Part shown: positions 1-12,084 of the stretch, in pieces | How the letters are laid out: each line of letters starts with the position of its first letter | Numbering within the stretch: position 1 is the first letter of the stretch | Source of the DNA: Trichosphaerium sp. ATCC 40318 | Taxonomy: Eukaryota; Discosea; Flabellinia; Trichosidae | Assembly (NCBI GenBank): GCA_038496445.1 | Contig: JALMLS010000197.1 | Span: forward strand, 1 to 64,000 | DNA: 64,000 nucleotides | Direction: 5' to 3' | Notes under the pieces: generated by a model | Database searches by the model: none | What the model was told of the DNA's origin: nothing | The model's input: the letters and a program-made list of their open reading frames with translations, nothing else | Program-made: the position numbers and the translations under genes

Positions 1-3000
1 AATTCAACGTACAGGTAAATTTACAGTTGAATACAACAATTTGTTATTTCGGCTATAAAGAACAGTAGGTCTATCAGAACATGCAAACACGTTGTGTTCT
101 CCCTAATAGAGTAAATAAATACTAAGCACAACAAAAATAATAACATACCTTTGATACAAACGGCTTAAGCATGATAGCTTGAGTACCCAAAGAAATCTTT
201 TTCTGTCACTAATATGACCTTGTTTTAAATCAAACTGGAAATTAAGCAAATGACCATCACCAAGACCAACAAGTAGATAATGTGTTCCAGAGAATGTAGC
301 AAATAGAACAGACCGAGGTACAATCTCTCCACCAAGTGCTTCTTTGTTGAACTCAGTCAAGTCAGGTAAGCCCAAGATACGGATAGTAATATCAGTCCAT
401 AATCCAACCTAACAAAAAATATTAATACATGGCTTTAAGCGCTCGAAATATGGAACCGTACTGCACAGAATGTAGCTGTATCACTTCCTCCTACTGGTCT
501 AATATTCAAGCAAGATATCTCATGGTCCATTTGTTTATTACTACTAACGTAAGCCGAAGACTATTGAGAATCAAATACGCACCCTTTTTGCACAATCTTA
601 TCGTTTTGAATTTCAAGATAGTACAACTGCTTTCCACCAGTAGCAAGAACAATTTGACTTCCATAAGCAGAGCATACAGTTGCAGATTGTCCACTAGATG
701 GAGTCCAAGTATCAAGACGCTCTTGAGTAACAGAAGAAACAAGGTAGACACTTTTTTCGCTAATCTATAAATAATCAATAAGCAACCTATTGTCAATTTG
801 TCTAATCGCAACGTACCTGGACATAGTTGCCTCCTGGAACGCTACTACAGTATAAAGTAGTTTCATCTTCGGTAACAAATCCACTAATCTCTGTTTCTGA
901 TAGCTCTTCTCCAGCCATAGCCAAAATACGTGTTTCACCGACAAACGCCATAACAAGCAACTGTTTAAAAAGTCAATTACATTTTTTCTATTTTAGAAAG
1001 GCTACACAACGTACTTTCTCCATCTCTCCTTCTTCATCATCTACCTCCATTTTATCACCTTCAATAGGCGGATTTAATGACCAAATACCCTTAACACCCT
1101 ACATGCCTTTAGACTGAAGTTAACAGATACATTAAAACAAACAAACCTGAAGATCAATTGCTGCGTGTTCATTGATACCAATACCATTTCTAACAACACG
1201 AAGAGATCCGTCTATAACTTGATTAAGACTGAACAACAACAAAAGGCAAAAAGGAGGTTTTTGAAAGAAACCACAAAGCAACTCGAGTTGGTTGAGTTGA
1301 CTTTTGTTTGTATTTTGCTTTGACAATTACCTTTATAAGCGCCTGAACATGTAACTATTTGACCTTGTCCTTGACGCTCAATATCTACAACACAGAAATC
1401 TACAATAGGCCCAAGATTCGTAAAAGACTCGATAACTTCAATGTATTGACCTGGATAGCATACGAAAATTAAGAAAAAAATTAAAACAAAAGAATGGTCT
1501 CACCAGTTTCCTCATCCTTTGTATCATTCAATTTAATCAATTGGGAATCACCGTAATTAGATCCTATATATACTACACCTTCATCAAGGTATGTAATTGT
1601 AGAAGGACAAGAACTCTAAAACAAACCCATTAACTCCAAAAAAACAGGAATAATAAAATATCGTACTTCTCCCAAAGTTTCTAACGTCATGCCTGTAACA
1701 ACATTTCCCTATTTATAAAATTAAACATGTCAGTACAAGATGAATAACATACTTCTGTAGTGAGGACAAGAACATGGATATTTCCCATGTGATCGCCCAA
1801 AAGAATACGTTTTCCGCTGGCATCAATTTTACCATAAGCCTACACAAAAAAAAATAAAATTAACAAAGACGCACACAGCACGTCATGCTTTATATTTTAA
1901 GCGTATGAAAATCGATTATAGTACCTTCATTATAGTTGTTTTCATAGCGAGAGACTTGAAAAATTGCCCATTGTGGTAAATGATGGACTGTTCGCCGACA
2001 ATAATAGTACCACCTTTTTTGAAAAAAAAAAGTTAGGTCGATGGTTTTTTTTTGGTTTTACACACCATAAGGTTTCGGTAGTGTTATGATCATACTAGCT
2101 CCACCTTCTACGTTTGGTAGATTCCAAGGTCCTTCTTTGAGCTCCTGGAAAAAGATTAGGATCACTCACAACAAAAAGAACTGGTAACAAACAGAAAACC
2201 GCCGGGATATTATTTCACCGCTTATAATCCAACCAAATGTCGATAATATAATCAATAAACATGCGCACCTTTTTGATAAGATCGATTTCGTATGTTTTTA
2301 CATGTCTGGCTTCTTTTGTGTCTTGATACAAAATAACTATAGTTGGTTTATTGGTGCCGCTCAGTATCTTTATGTCAATGATCAAAAGTTCCTCCAGACG
2401 CAAGTTATATACTTCAGTTCCAAGTAAGCGACCTTCCTTATCAATAGGAATAATCTAAATACGCTTTAGAATGAGAAAAGTCTCAAAAAAAAAACATTTT
2501 GAAAAAAAAATTAAGTCAACACTAACCTTTATCAAACCATCATAAAGGTGTAATCCAATAAGCCTACATTCAGGATCTATAACGCCAATCTGACCAACAT
2601 CAGCAGGTCTACCTATCAAATCCTAACACAATAATCACCAGTTATTCTTCAATAAAAATCGCACAAGCAGAGCAAACAAATTTATAAAAAAAGTAAACTA
2701 TTTTTCATTTTTCCGAATATTGACGCTTATTAGACTTGTTCTTATCCCAAAATATTACCTTTACGTCGCCCTGTGCACGTGTAATTACTTCTCCTTTTTC
2801 GGGATCATAAGCCAAAATACAAAACTTGTATCGCTCTGTACAGATAAACAGCAAATCGCGATTTTCTCCCTAAAACAAAAAACTGTTAACAAAAAAGAAC
2901 TGTTTCATAAATGCGTCATTGCTTGCCTCTGGTCTTAGCGTTTGCATAATAGATACACGACCATAGATAGGTACAGCAAGCATCGGTTGGAGGCCGTCTT

Positions 3001-3265
3001 GAGAAAGCAAATATATCTCAACCTGCGTGCATTTGCTGTAGAGAGTTAGACGGTAACTTCAAACAATCGGCGCAAAACTCGTATGGAGAAATGTTTCAAA
3101 TAGTGGTGAAATAACGCCATTGCTAATGCCTCAAGCGTCACAAGCCAGGATCAGTCAATTAACGTACCAGATGAGTAAATTGACATCAGTGGTGCCCGTA
3201 AAGTTAGCTGTCAATGAGTGTGTAACCGCTGTGGGCTTGTGGGCTGTAACTACGTAATTATACAT
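1..3265 (-). CDS. DDB1: DNA damage-binding protein 1 (DDB1), 3' partial
   Basis: DDB1 is the beta-propeller adaptor of CUL4 ubiquitin ligases and acts in nucleotide excision repair. The start ATG is at 3263-3265 and opens with [18 protein letters not shown], which matches the DDB1 N-terminus. About twenty small exons follow. Recognisable DDB1 blocks include LEIY-like [10 protein letters not shown] (about 3000), [18 protein letters not shown] (about 2570), the [18 protein letters not shown] segment (about 2370), [28 protein letters not shown] (about 1190) and [20 protein letters not shown] (about 310). The last exon reads [13 protein letters not shown] and stops at a donor near base 10, so the CPSF-A-like C-terminal third lies outside the window. 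The first intron uses acceptor CTACAG at about 3036. The second has a GC donor at 2926. The exon near 200 appears to lack one base (see findings). Family assignment is very secure; individual exon ends are hand-placed. Confidence 0.95.
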
Positions 3266-3939
3266 GCTGGCGCCAAATCTTTTGTTGTGTCGCTAAACAT
3301 GTACGTTAGTAACTCATATGTTGGTAGAAGAATTTTACTGTTCATAGGAATACGTGAGAGATTTAAACAAAAGTTTTTTACAACTTCCACTATAACCTCC
3401 GCACGAACCCTCGCCATAGAACACAGCTATTAACGTTGCCACCAAATAAACGAAAAAATACTCAAGCAAGAAACAGTACATAATAACAACACAACCATCA
3501 TCAAAAGCGTACGTACGTTTGTTATTTGTCCCGAGGAATGTAACTTAGCACTTGAAGGTGAATAGCGCTTACAGTGCAAAGATTAAGCTAAACAGGTAAA
3601 ACAAACGCAGTGGTAGTAACCAAGGTGGAGTCAAGCTGAATTTGGTCAAGGTGAATAAGCTTTGAAAAAAAACAGCACTCAGGACGATTAAAGTACGTTT
3701 GTACAATCACTTGCGCGGCGTAACGCCTTGTCAACTATCAAAACGTCATTGTGCAAACAATAACAAGTGTCACTGTTGTCCCATGCTATAAAAACGCCTG
3801 CGGTACCCCGAATGCTAATTTGTGCAATAGGTGTCTGCACTTAGATTTTAATGCTAGAAATAGACTTTTATAGAAACGACCGAAAAAATCAAGTTAATTC
3901 TACGCAAACACCATTGTAGTAGCGAGAAGGAAGCTATAA
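3266..3939. promoter_or_regulatory. Divergent intergenic region between DDB1 and the next gene
   Basis: No convincing coding exon was found here. The interval separates the minus-strand DDB1 start from a plus-strand ORF, so it should hold both promoters. A TATAAAA match lies at 3787-3793, about 150 bases before the open frame at 3940. No other element was recognised. Confidence 0.35.
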
Positions 3940-4305
3940 GTGTCATCTGAAGCAATCGCAGCGAGAACAGTAGTGGCCAATAACAAGAAAATAGATCGTC
4001 ATGCTGGCTACAAGTGCGTATTTCTACAAGTAAATGATAAGGAGAATTGTATCAATTTGAGAACAAACGAGCGAAAAAAGTTTAAATTACAACACCTCAC
4101 ACACAAAACCAAAGCTGAGCGTGTATTTTTGCAATTCGCACATCCAATAATAGTTGGTTTCCATAATACTGTAATAGCCTCGCTCCACGCGGGCGACACA
4201 ATTGTCCTTGACAAGGAAGACAAAGATGGTTGGTGGAAGGTAAAGATCAACGGAGCAAAGGTAAAAACCTATACTATTGCCTCAAAACCACTTCAATGCA
4301 TATAA
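3940..4305 (+). CDS. Small basic protein with SH3-like tail, 5' end unresolved
   Basis: An open frame of about 120 codons ends at TAA 4303-4305. It contains no ATG at all: the frame enters at a GTG (3940). An upstream exon is therefore likely. One join that works in phase is ATG at 3812, donor GTGTCT at about 3830 and acceptor ATAAG at about 3940. The protein is lysine-rich. Its last 40 residues (HAGDTIVLDKEDKDGWWKVK and onward) resemble the core of an SH3 barrel, with an acidic loop followed by the conserved double tryptophan. No enzyme motif is visible and the function is unknown. It lies between DDB1 (divergent) and the phosphodiesterase gene. It could also be a remnant; the long open frame and protein-like composition are the support for calling it. 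Confidence 0.45.
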   Translation: MSSEAIAARTVVANNKKIDRHAGYKCVFLQVNDKENCINLRTNERKKFKLQHLTHKTKAERVFLQFAHPIIVGFHNTVIASLHAGDTIVLDKEDKDGWWKVKINGAKVKTYTIASKPLQCI

Positions 4306-4507
4306 TTCACCATGTGTAAAACGCCAAACTGCAAAACAACGCGATACAAGCAACAGACCAAAAACATTTTTTTTTTATGAAATCCTCCGCACGTTGTGTT
4401 TTAATGCTTTAACAAGGGTAAAATACGAATAAGTGGAGTGTACAGCAAACAACTATCGTCAATAGACTCTGGACGGCCAGTTAGAGGTCATCAGAAGGAA
4501 TTATCAG

Positions 4508-6989
4508 ATGGAGTAAGCAGCGAGCGCCCTCCTAGCTTCCGGGACTTTGTACCAACTTGTCAAAATAGAATGCTAACTTACACTACGTAGTTGACAGTCA
4601 CTGGACATAGAAAGAAAAAGAGCGGCACTAGGAAAAGAACAAAGAAGTATAATATTCAGTCAGCTATACCTGAAGACCGTATACAGAAGCGTAGCGTTAG
4701 ACTGGTCCGTTTTTTTTTACAAACAAAAAAAAAGGAGAAAAACAAATTGCTCGTTATTTTTACTCAAGAATCTAAGTTTAACCACGTTGCATTTTATGTT
4801 GAACTTCTTTTGTAGGAACTAAAAGATCTACGCATGGAGTTGGAATTATTAAAAACAGAGATTGTTCTTATGGCGCGTGTTTATGAAGAGCACTTTGGTG
4901 AGGCACCGCGTGATAAGCGTGTGCTAAGTCTATTAGCACCAATAGACCTAGAGGCAAGTTTTTGATTTTCGGAGTTCAGAAAAAAAAAGTTGCGCGGGAG
5001 GCGTTTCTTTTGCGTTGATTGCGTCGGTGTATATTAACTATTGCGTAGAGAGGCTTTTTCAAGAAGTTTCACCTGTTTGACCCATATTTGTGCCAAATTA
5101 AAGGAAAAGAGGCGCGCTTAATGCTTCAATGTAATCCAGATGTATTACCGCATCACGCACTATTTTACAAGCAATTACTGTTCCCTGATTTCAACATGGG
5201 CACTATACACGTTGATGGCACGCTCTACTCGCTCACTATTAGCGTCTAACGATTTTCTTTTAGAGCGTGCTGATTTGACAACTCTAAAATTCAACGTATT
5301 TACTTTCAAACAAAGCAACGACTTCAGGCATTGCATCAAGCTCATAATGTTAATGTTTGCCGAATTAGGACTGATTGAAGAATTCAATATACCAGAAATA
5401 ACTCTCTACAGGTGAGTAGTTACTCCACATTGAGTTTTTGTAGAGTAGCCATTTTTTTTTTTGAAATTAAGTCTTTGTTAGGTTCTTGCATTTTGTCTAC
5501 ACGAAATATCGTAGAGATGATGTTGTTCCATTCCATAATTTTTACCATGCGTTTAACGTTACGCAAACATTGTATTGGATGCTGGTTGGAGGAGAAGCAC
5601 GTAGATTGTTTTCTTCTGTAGAGTTGCTATGTCTTATTATTGCAACACTCTGCCATGATATAGACCATCCAGTGCGTGTTTTACTCTCGCGGTTTTATTT
5701 TCATTTGCTATTTTTTGTTTACTGTGCTCACTTTTACTGTAGGGTCTAAACAATACGTTTCAGAAGAAGGCTGGAACAAAAATTGCGGATTTGTACAAAC
5801 GTTCCATATTGGAGAATCACCATTATCAACAAACTATGTTTATTTTGAGACAGCCAGAGTGTGATATCCTTCAAAATTACGATGAAGCTTATGTAATTGA
5901 GAGCGAACTTCGAGATTTAATTCTAGCTACTGATCTTGCGCTTCACCGCGCTTCTATTGGTGATTTAGAGACGCACAAACGGTACGAATGCTTTGTTCTC
6001 AAGTTTAAACTATTTTATCGCCAAACGAGCGTCAAGTTGTTTCTTACGTACTTTAGGTCCCTACAGCGGTATTGGAAGAAGGTGGCCAAGTATCGCGACT
6101 TGAAAAAGCGTCCAAGTAGCAAAGATGCTTTGAACAAATTCAAAATGACACGTTCGTCATCTAGTATAAGCGACACTAGCCTAAAAGAAGCTCCTGTCTC
6201 ACAAAAAGACGTAAGATACATGTTTTTGTAGATTTGTTTCCATTTTCCTAACTTATAACTTTTCAGGTGAGCGAGTACTTTGTTTCTAAGCAAGCAGCGC
6301 ATGCAATTATGATTTGCATTGTAAAATGTGCTGACTTGTCGAATGAAATTAGACCTCCGGAAATTGCCACAAAATGGGCTAATCTTGTAATGAGAGAGTT
6401 TATAGAACAGGTGCGGTGTTTATACTTTGTTCACGAGTAAGCGCGTAGCGAAACTTATTAACTTTTTTCAAAAAGGGTAAGAAAGAGCGTGAGATGGAAT
6501 GGGATGTGACACCGTTTATGAATAGTCACAATATTATTATGGCTAAGGAACAAATCAACTTTATTAATAATCTCTGTCTACCACTGTACCGTAAGGTAGC
6601 AGAAATTGTACCAGGCCTAGGAGCTTGTGTCCAGCAAATGGAACAGTACGTTCTTTTCTAAAAAAACCAGCGAATGACAAAGAAACGGAGTAATTAATTA
6701 GAGGCTTCCTCGTGAAAATATTTTTTCTGTTTTTCTCGAGTTGTTTTGCTTACTTTTCTCTTTTAGGAATTCTGCATCGTATGATGAACGCCTACGCACG
6801 TTCTATAAAGATCCTGATGTACTTAAACGTTTATCAGACAACAGTGTTTTCGAGCAAGAACAAGTTAAAGGTTCTTCTCTTAAGAAGATACTTGCCGAAC
6901 GAGCATCAGGATTTGTTGTCACTGCTAGACGGCGGACAAAAAAGGATAAGCAAGCGAAAAAGTCAAGTAAGTCTACAGATAAGGCTTGA
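4508..6989 (+). CDS. 3',5'-cyclic nucleotide phosphodiesterase (class I PDE)
   Basis: Hydrolyses cAMP and/or cGMP to the 5' nucleotide, ending second-messenger signals. The HD-type catalytic domain is clear. It shows ELGLIEEFNIPEITLYR (about 5370-5410), HNFYHAFNVTQ (about 5540), the metal site HDIDHPGLNNTFQ (about 5655, split by an intron), a conserved IADLYKRSILENHHYQQT stretch, KCADLSNEIRPPEIA (third metal ligand, about 6330) and the helix IIMAKEQINFINNLCLPLY (about 6550). A lysine-rich C-terminus ends at TGA 6987-6989. The N-terminal part (about 4611-4950) is basic with a coiled-coil-like helix. The start is inferred: ATG 4508 gives a tiny first exon joined to 4611 in phase. A GC donor is used at 4954. 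One join near 5120-5270 is unresolved because the frame changes there. Substrate preference cannot be read from the sequence. Confidence 0.92.
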
Positions 6990-7523
6990 GATATAAAGAG
7001 TGTAACATAGGCAAATAAATTTAATTATGATTTTTTCATTCAAATTGTTTGCTTTTGCTTTTTGAGACTGCTTCTGTAATAATGAGTGCTTGGAGAACTA
7101 GTTCAGTGGTGTTGAGGAAACATTCAGTGAGAGAGACGAAAAATATATAGTGCGAAAGTATTTTTGTTGAACAGTATTGGTAAAGTTTTATTGTAAAATC
7201 TTTCGTCATGTCGTATTAATAATGGCATTCTCGATATTCGAACTAAAGTGACAGTGTTTTTTTTCTTTGTCGTGACGTTAGCCGAAATAGTGTTCTATAT
7301 TTGTATCAAACACACAAAAAAGAATGAAAATATTTTTAAGAGAAAGAATAATAAGACATTATTAGAGGTTGTTAAAAGCGCCGTTTTGTTTTGGGCACTG
7401 GTTTGATGTTTTTATTTACATTATTATTTTTTTTTCGGTTTTGTTATTCACAATTTGTGCAGGTAGTGTATTTACATTTGTACAGTGGTGTTCTGAAGGG
7501 TTTTCGTTGGTTTTTTTTGGCTT
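6990..7523. other. Convergent intergenic spacer
   Basis: This is AT-rich sequence between the 3' ends of the phosphodiesterase gene and the minus-strand gene at 7524. It holds only short frames and T-runs; no gene, repeat or RNA was recognised. Confidence 0.5.
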
Positions 7524-8399
7524 TTAGTGACACATGTGTAGAGCAGGTAGAGTCACTTTGTATGGTGCTCTAAAGGCGCTAGGGCGTGGGGATTTGTGTA
7601 GTGTCGTCATAGAACCTGTCAATGATCTGAAAGGAGCCAATTTGATTTTTTTGAATGCTCTTTGTTCTGTAGCGCATCCTGATGCGTCGTAAGATCGCTT
7701 TCTAGATTTTGTTGGCAATGAAGTGTTTTTTTGTTGAAGCGTTAAGAGAATCTCTGCTCCTTCGAATAGTCTTTCTGTGCTCTCCGTTAGCATCGATCTT
7801 GTTGATTGCTTTGGTTTTTGAAGTTCAACTACGCGATTTGTTTTTTGTTTCAATTCTGCGTTGTGTTCAGCGAATTCTACCAACTGTACGCGAGACGATT
7901 TCATTGGCCTTGCTCGGAGGAAACAATCACTGAATTGGGTGCCTACTTGTCCTTGGCCCATACCGCGTTTGAAATCAGGTCTGATAATTACTCTGGATGT
8001 TCTGGCTGTTTTCGCGAGTTGTCGTGCGTTTTGAATGGATAAGTGAAAAATGACGCGGTGGATGTTCGTTGCCACGTTTACGTTCTTGGAGGCTGTGGTT
8101 GTTTCTACGGCTTGAAGTTGAGACAAAAGCACGTAAACGGTGTTGTTTCCGCCGTCGCTTAGAGCTTGTTCGATCTCATTGCGTTGTATGCGTCGTCTCT
8201 CCTTCCTGGACATTTTGGAGTATTTCTTAGGCGTTGTAGTTGGAAAGTTGTTTGTAGTTCCTGAGAAGAAGCTTGTAGGTACGAATGTTGTTGTATGAAT
8301 AGGTTGCATTGTTGTTGTTGCCAGTGTGGTCATCATGGTGTATGTTTTAAAATTATGAGTTAAGTATCGGGCAATAGTTTTTCTTTTTTCTGTGAACAT
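7524..8399 (-). CDS. Hypothetical basic low-complexity protein
   Basis: A single uninterrupted frame reaches upstream to 8525, but it enters there at TTG. The first in-frame ATG is at 8397-8399 (MFTEKRKTIARY, about 291 aa) and the next is at 8334-8336. The N-terminal part is threonine-rich (MMTTLATTTMQPIHTTTF). It is followed by a strongly basic patch, KMSRKERRRIQRNEIEQAL, that resembles the basic region of a bZIP protein but has no clear leucine zipper after it. Further Arg/Lys clusters, such as KSRKRSYD and FKKIKLAP, look like nuclear localisation signals. No known domain was recognised. The absence of introns is unusual in this window. A nuclear or nucleic-acid-binding role is an inference from composition only. 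Confidence 0.55.
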   Translation of the reverse strand: MFTEKRKTIARYLTHNFKTYTMMTTLATTTMQPIHTTTFVPTSFFSGTTNNFPTTTPKKYSKMSRKERRRIQRNEIEQALSDGGNNTVYVLLSQLQAVETTTASKNVNVATNIHRVIFHLSIQNARQLAKTARTSRVIIRPDFKRGMGQGQVGTQFSDCFLRARPMKSSRVQLVEFAEHNAELKQKTNRVVELQKPKQSTRSMLTESTERLFEGAEILLTLQQKNTSLPTKSRKRSYDASGCATEQRAFKKIKLAPFRSLTGSMTTLHKSPRPSAFRAPYKVTLPALHMCH

Positions 8400-9071
8400 A
8401 ATTTCCCGTGACAGAACGTCGTTGTTGTCATACACACGCAACGCGGAGTGAACGTTTATCAAAAAACTACCAGATATATAAGTAGGTTTCTGTGAAGTCT
8501 CAAAAACATTTAGGCGATTCTCCAAGTTTTTAAGATTATTATTGCTTTCAGTGAAAATAAGACTTCATGTGTTTGTGTTGCTGATTTGTAGTTTCATGCG
8601 GTTTTCGCCTAAATCCTAATAGAAAACGCGTTTTTTAACGTGCTTTCGTGTCATTGTCGCGTTATACATTATGTCATCTCCTCCTGTTTTACCGCTGCCG
8701 TAACGTTTCAAATACGTTTTTAAAATGTGTCAGACTCTTGCACGCAGAATAACGTTCTGTAACACGTATTTTTAAACCAAAGTCACGAAGTTTCGGATAT
8801 TTATTGAAAAAGTTGTCACAAGATTCGCTGAAGATCAGAACCCGGTTTTTTTTTGGTTTTATGTCACCACAATATGGTTTTTGCCGTCCACGGGGAGGTT
8901 TCGCCGAAGCCCCGTATATTTGTCCGCAACTCCTGTAAACAGACAAGAACGCGCTGAATGTTCGCTTCTGCGCCCGGAGATGTTCGTTTGGCCGTAATAG
9001 CTCGTATTGTAGTAATAATACAAAACAGGTGGGCAATTCATTTTTCCCAACCAAATTAATAGCCCCGATAT
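8400..9071. other. Intergenic region with an ATG-less minus-strand open frame
   Basis: A minus-strand frame at 8689-9054 is open for about 120 codons but has no ATG at its start. It encodes a Lys/Arg-rich sequence that I do not recognise. It may be a decayed exon or chance. Nothing else was recognised in this interval. Confidence 0.3.
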
Positions 9072-12000
9072 TTAACTCACAAAGCTGAGCGCTCCTTGTG
9101 GGTTCATAGTATTGCCTAAACGAAAAATTTTAGCGCATACGTCACTTGTCGAAAAATTTGAGTTACCCGATTGCCCGCCTATTTGCCCTGGTGCGTCTAT
9201 AAGGGGTAGTTTAGATGTAGTTTTTAGTGGTATTGAAGGCGCGTAGTGTTTGACAGTTGCTATTAGACTTTCAATGTCTCCTTTCCACCAATACGGTACA
9301 GGTATTATCGTCAAACCTACAAAACGCAGTATTTTAATAAAAAACAGACTGACGTCACATGAAGATGGGCGTAAAAAACTACAAAAATAATTCAAAAAAA
9401 AAAAAAATAGTTTTACCGAAAGAATGACATTGTTCTCGCTTTTCTTCATCTCTTAGTCCTCCTACTGTAGATGGCGATGCATGTGGAAACTCATCGCGAT
9501 AATGATGCTCTCCTGAACTAAGTTATGGGCGAGTTTTGGGGTGGTTTTGGGTGAATTTCGGGCGGGTTTTGGGCGAACGTTGGGTGCGGGCAAAATTTTA
9601 CCCCAAAAGCCTTGTTTTGGAGTGTCAAGTATTTTTTCCACAATCTCCCCATCACTAGCCCATAAAAAGTTCTTGGGTATGAACTCCGCGTAATTACGTA
9701 CCCTGGTATTCGAATCCCAAGTTATGGTCAGCGACAAAAATATCGACTATCATTGGTGCTCCTGTTGCGTTCCTAACGTCTACAGCATGCTCCTCGTGTA
9801 TACTACATCCAGGAAACAATAGAAATAATGACTCCAGAAGGGCCCTAAAGACATAAACAAAGAAACACAAAGAGATTAATTGGGGCCATCAATTCAATTA
9901 AACGACCCAACCTCTTTTGTTTTTTGGGTCAAACTTTGGAGATTTTTTATCTCCAAAGTTCGGGTGAAGAAATAGTGGTTTGGTGGATTTTTCTTATTTA
10001 TTCTTACCTTTGTCTAGTCTTCTTGAATGATAAACTGAACAAATGCCACTGCCATGTTACATTTGGGTGAATCTCTGAAAGTAGAGTCGGGAACCAAGAT
10101 TTAATTGTCGATCCTCCTGTTTTTTTTCTTATCTCTGCTGTAGACACCCGATACCTGTTTCAATTTTTTTGTGTTAGCACAGCTAACAGTAAACTTTTCA
10201 ACAAAAAACCCGTTATTTTTTTTCGCGAAATCAAAATCACGTTCTTGTATTCGTGAGATATCTGACTGCCTTTAAACTCGCGAGTTAAATAGTATTTGTG
10301 TTGGACAGTTTTTGGGTTAAGTTAATGGAGTCATTTACGGGTTATGGGTGTTCATGACACAACTGCAAGATTGTTTTTCACGGAATAGTAGTATCAAAAT
10401 AAATTTAAGAGTTTAGATTATTTGGTACCATTCTGATGGATCCTGCATTCCTAGTTCTTTTTCTAAGCTTTTGAGGTATCTCTTGGCATGTAATTTATTC
10501 TTCCAGAATACAGAAGGGATCTTCCTTGAAGACAAAGTAAGAAACCCAATCATACAAGTATGTGCACAAAAAAAAACTTCCTTATTTTTTCCTTACCCGA
10601 AACGTAATGGATCCCATTTATGCTTTGTGTATAGAGACTTTAATATATTGTACAATGATCCTTTATACTTGAGGTAGATACCACCTCCTCTATTTCCAGC
10701 TTCTGTTAAATCAGCGATTGAATAATTGTACCACTGATCTAACTGTTTTACACCAAGCGTTTTACCAATACTGTCTATCCTTCTCATCTGATTGGTTAAA
10801 TTATCCCAAAACCTATGAGGAGCGAACCTAAAGAAAGTCATAACTTTGATACTACTAGTAGTAGAATACCTCAAGACTAAGAAAAACACAAAAAGAGAAA
10901 AGACTTGGAGGTAGTTTTTGTTTATGGTTTTTTCAAGAACGTACGAAAATTTATCCATTTCCCAACTGTATTCAGGGTAAACACTCGTAATAAGTGATGA
11001 TACAGAGCCACCGTAATGACCTATTAATAATCCAGAACCACCCAAATCCATAATTTTTTTATGGGCTACTGTGTACCAAGCATCAAAAGTTCTGACACTT
11101 AATGATTCGCCAATGAATTCCATTTTATCACGTTGATTATTCAAGTCTTTGTAGTACAATCTTGGAAGGTTCCTTTTGATAATTAAGAAGAGAGAAATAA
11201 ACATTAGAAATGCAATTTGTAAAAAAAATCCGAAAAAAAACTGAAAAAATCACCAACGTCAGTCCCGTACTTGAAACGATTCAAATCCCAATTGTATCCA
11301 GGAATCAATTTCATTAATGTCCGAATCAAAGAACCGCCGTACCTATAAGTTGAAACAAACTAAGAACAAGGGAAATTGCAATGAGACATTACAAAGTAAA
11401 TTGTTTTGTTTTACGTACTTTTCTATCAGTGTCTTCCCACCAACCCTGACAGTATCGTCAAAGATAACGTCATACCAATCATCAAGTTTCTTTACACCTA
11501 ACCTTTCACCCACGTGATCAAGTCTTAAATATTGGTTTCCCACGTGGTTTAAACACCTGACAGGAGGATACCTAAATGACGTAAGCAAGGTTAGAAAGGA
11601 GGCCATCCGACTTACATGAACTTCCATACCTTCCAGTGAAAGTCGTGAAAGACTGTTTGCAAGGCTTTCGGTATCGATCTGCAGTGAAAAAAAGTTACAA
11701 ATCGAAAAACAGTTTTGAACAAAACGATGATAATTTTCTTACGTATTGAGGTTTCTTGATGTAGATATACTATGTGGTTTTCTGGTGTCTAGGGTATACC
11801 ATTCGTCTAGTGTTTTAACATTTTGAGAGCAAGCAAGCGATTCCAGGCCATGTTTCATGTTTACCACTATTAATTCGTTTTCAAGCTTTTTTGTGCGTGT
11901 TATAGGCGTGCTGGATGGTTTTGATGCTGTTTCTTACAATTAATTGTAAATCCGTTTACAATTTTTACAACGATATTTCTCGCGTGTTATTTGTATTGTA

Positions 12001-12084
12001 ACACTATTTTCGTACCTTTTTGAGTTTTGTACTCAAAACAAATGGACTTATTTCGCAAAGCCTTAGTGTTGCGCATAATCTCAT
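9072..12084 (-). CDS. Five-repeat protein with C-terminal PD-(D/E)XK nuclease domain (repeat-nuclease family, copy 1)
   Basis: I do not recognise a named family. ATG 12082-12084 opens a short Arg-rich, nearly acid-free N-terminus (MRLCATLRLCEISPF) that looks like a mitochondrial presequence; it joins in phase to an exon near 11930. Five repeats of about 70-75 residues follow, each with an L-G-V-K-x-L-D-x-W-Y core, a G-G motif, Y-G-G-S-L, a YPEY/YTKH-like segment and a closing W..F. Examples are KKLDDWYDV (about 11490), RTFDAWYTV (about 11090), KQLDQWYNY (about 10730) and EWYRVSTAEIRKKTGG (split by an intron, about 10130-10440). The C-terminal domain reads VDIFVADHNLGFEYQ, GEHHY, RDEEKREQC and LTIIPVPYWW, consistent with a PD-(D/E)XK fold with an E-x-Q active-site variant. 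TAA is at 9072-9074. A clear paralogue lies at 34993-37329. A sequence-specific nuclease role is inference. Confidence 0.8.
9904..9960. repeat. Paired hairpins inside an intron of the repeat-nuclease gene
   Basis: Two inverted repeats sit side by side. GACCCAA (9904-9910) pairs with TTGGGTC (9924-9930). AACTTTGGAGAT (9932-9943) pairs perfectly with ATCTCCAAAGTT (9949-9960) around a five-T loop. They fall in the intron between the last repeat exon and the nuclease exon. Confidence 0.6.
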
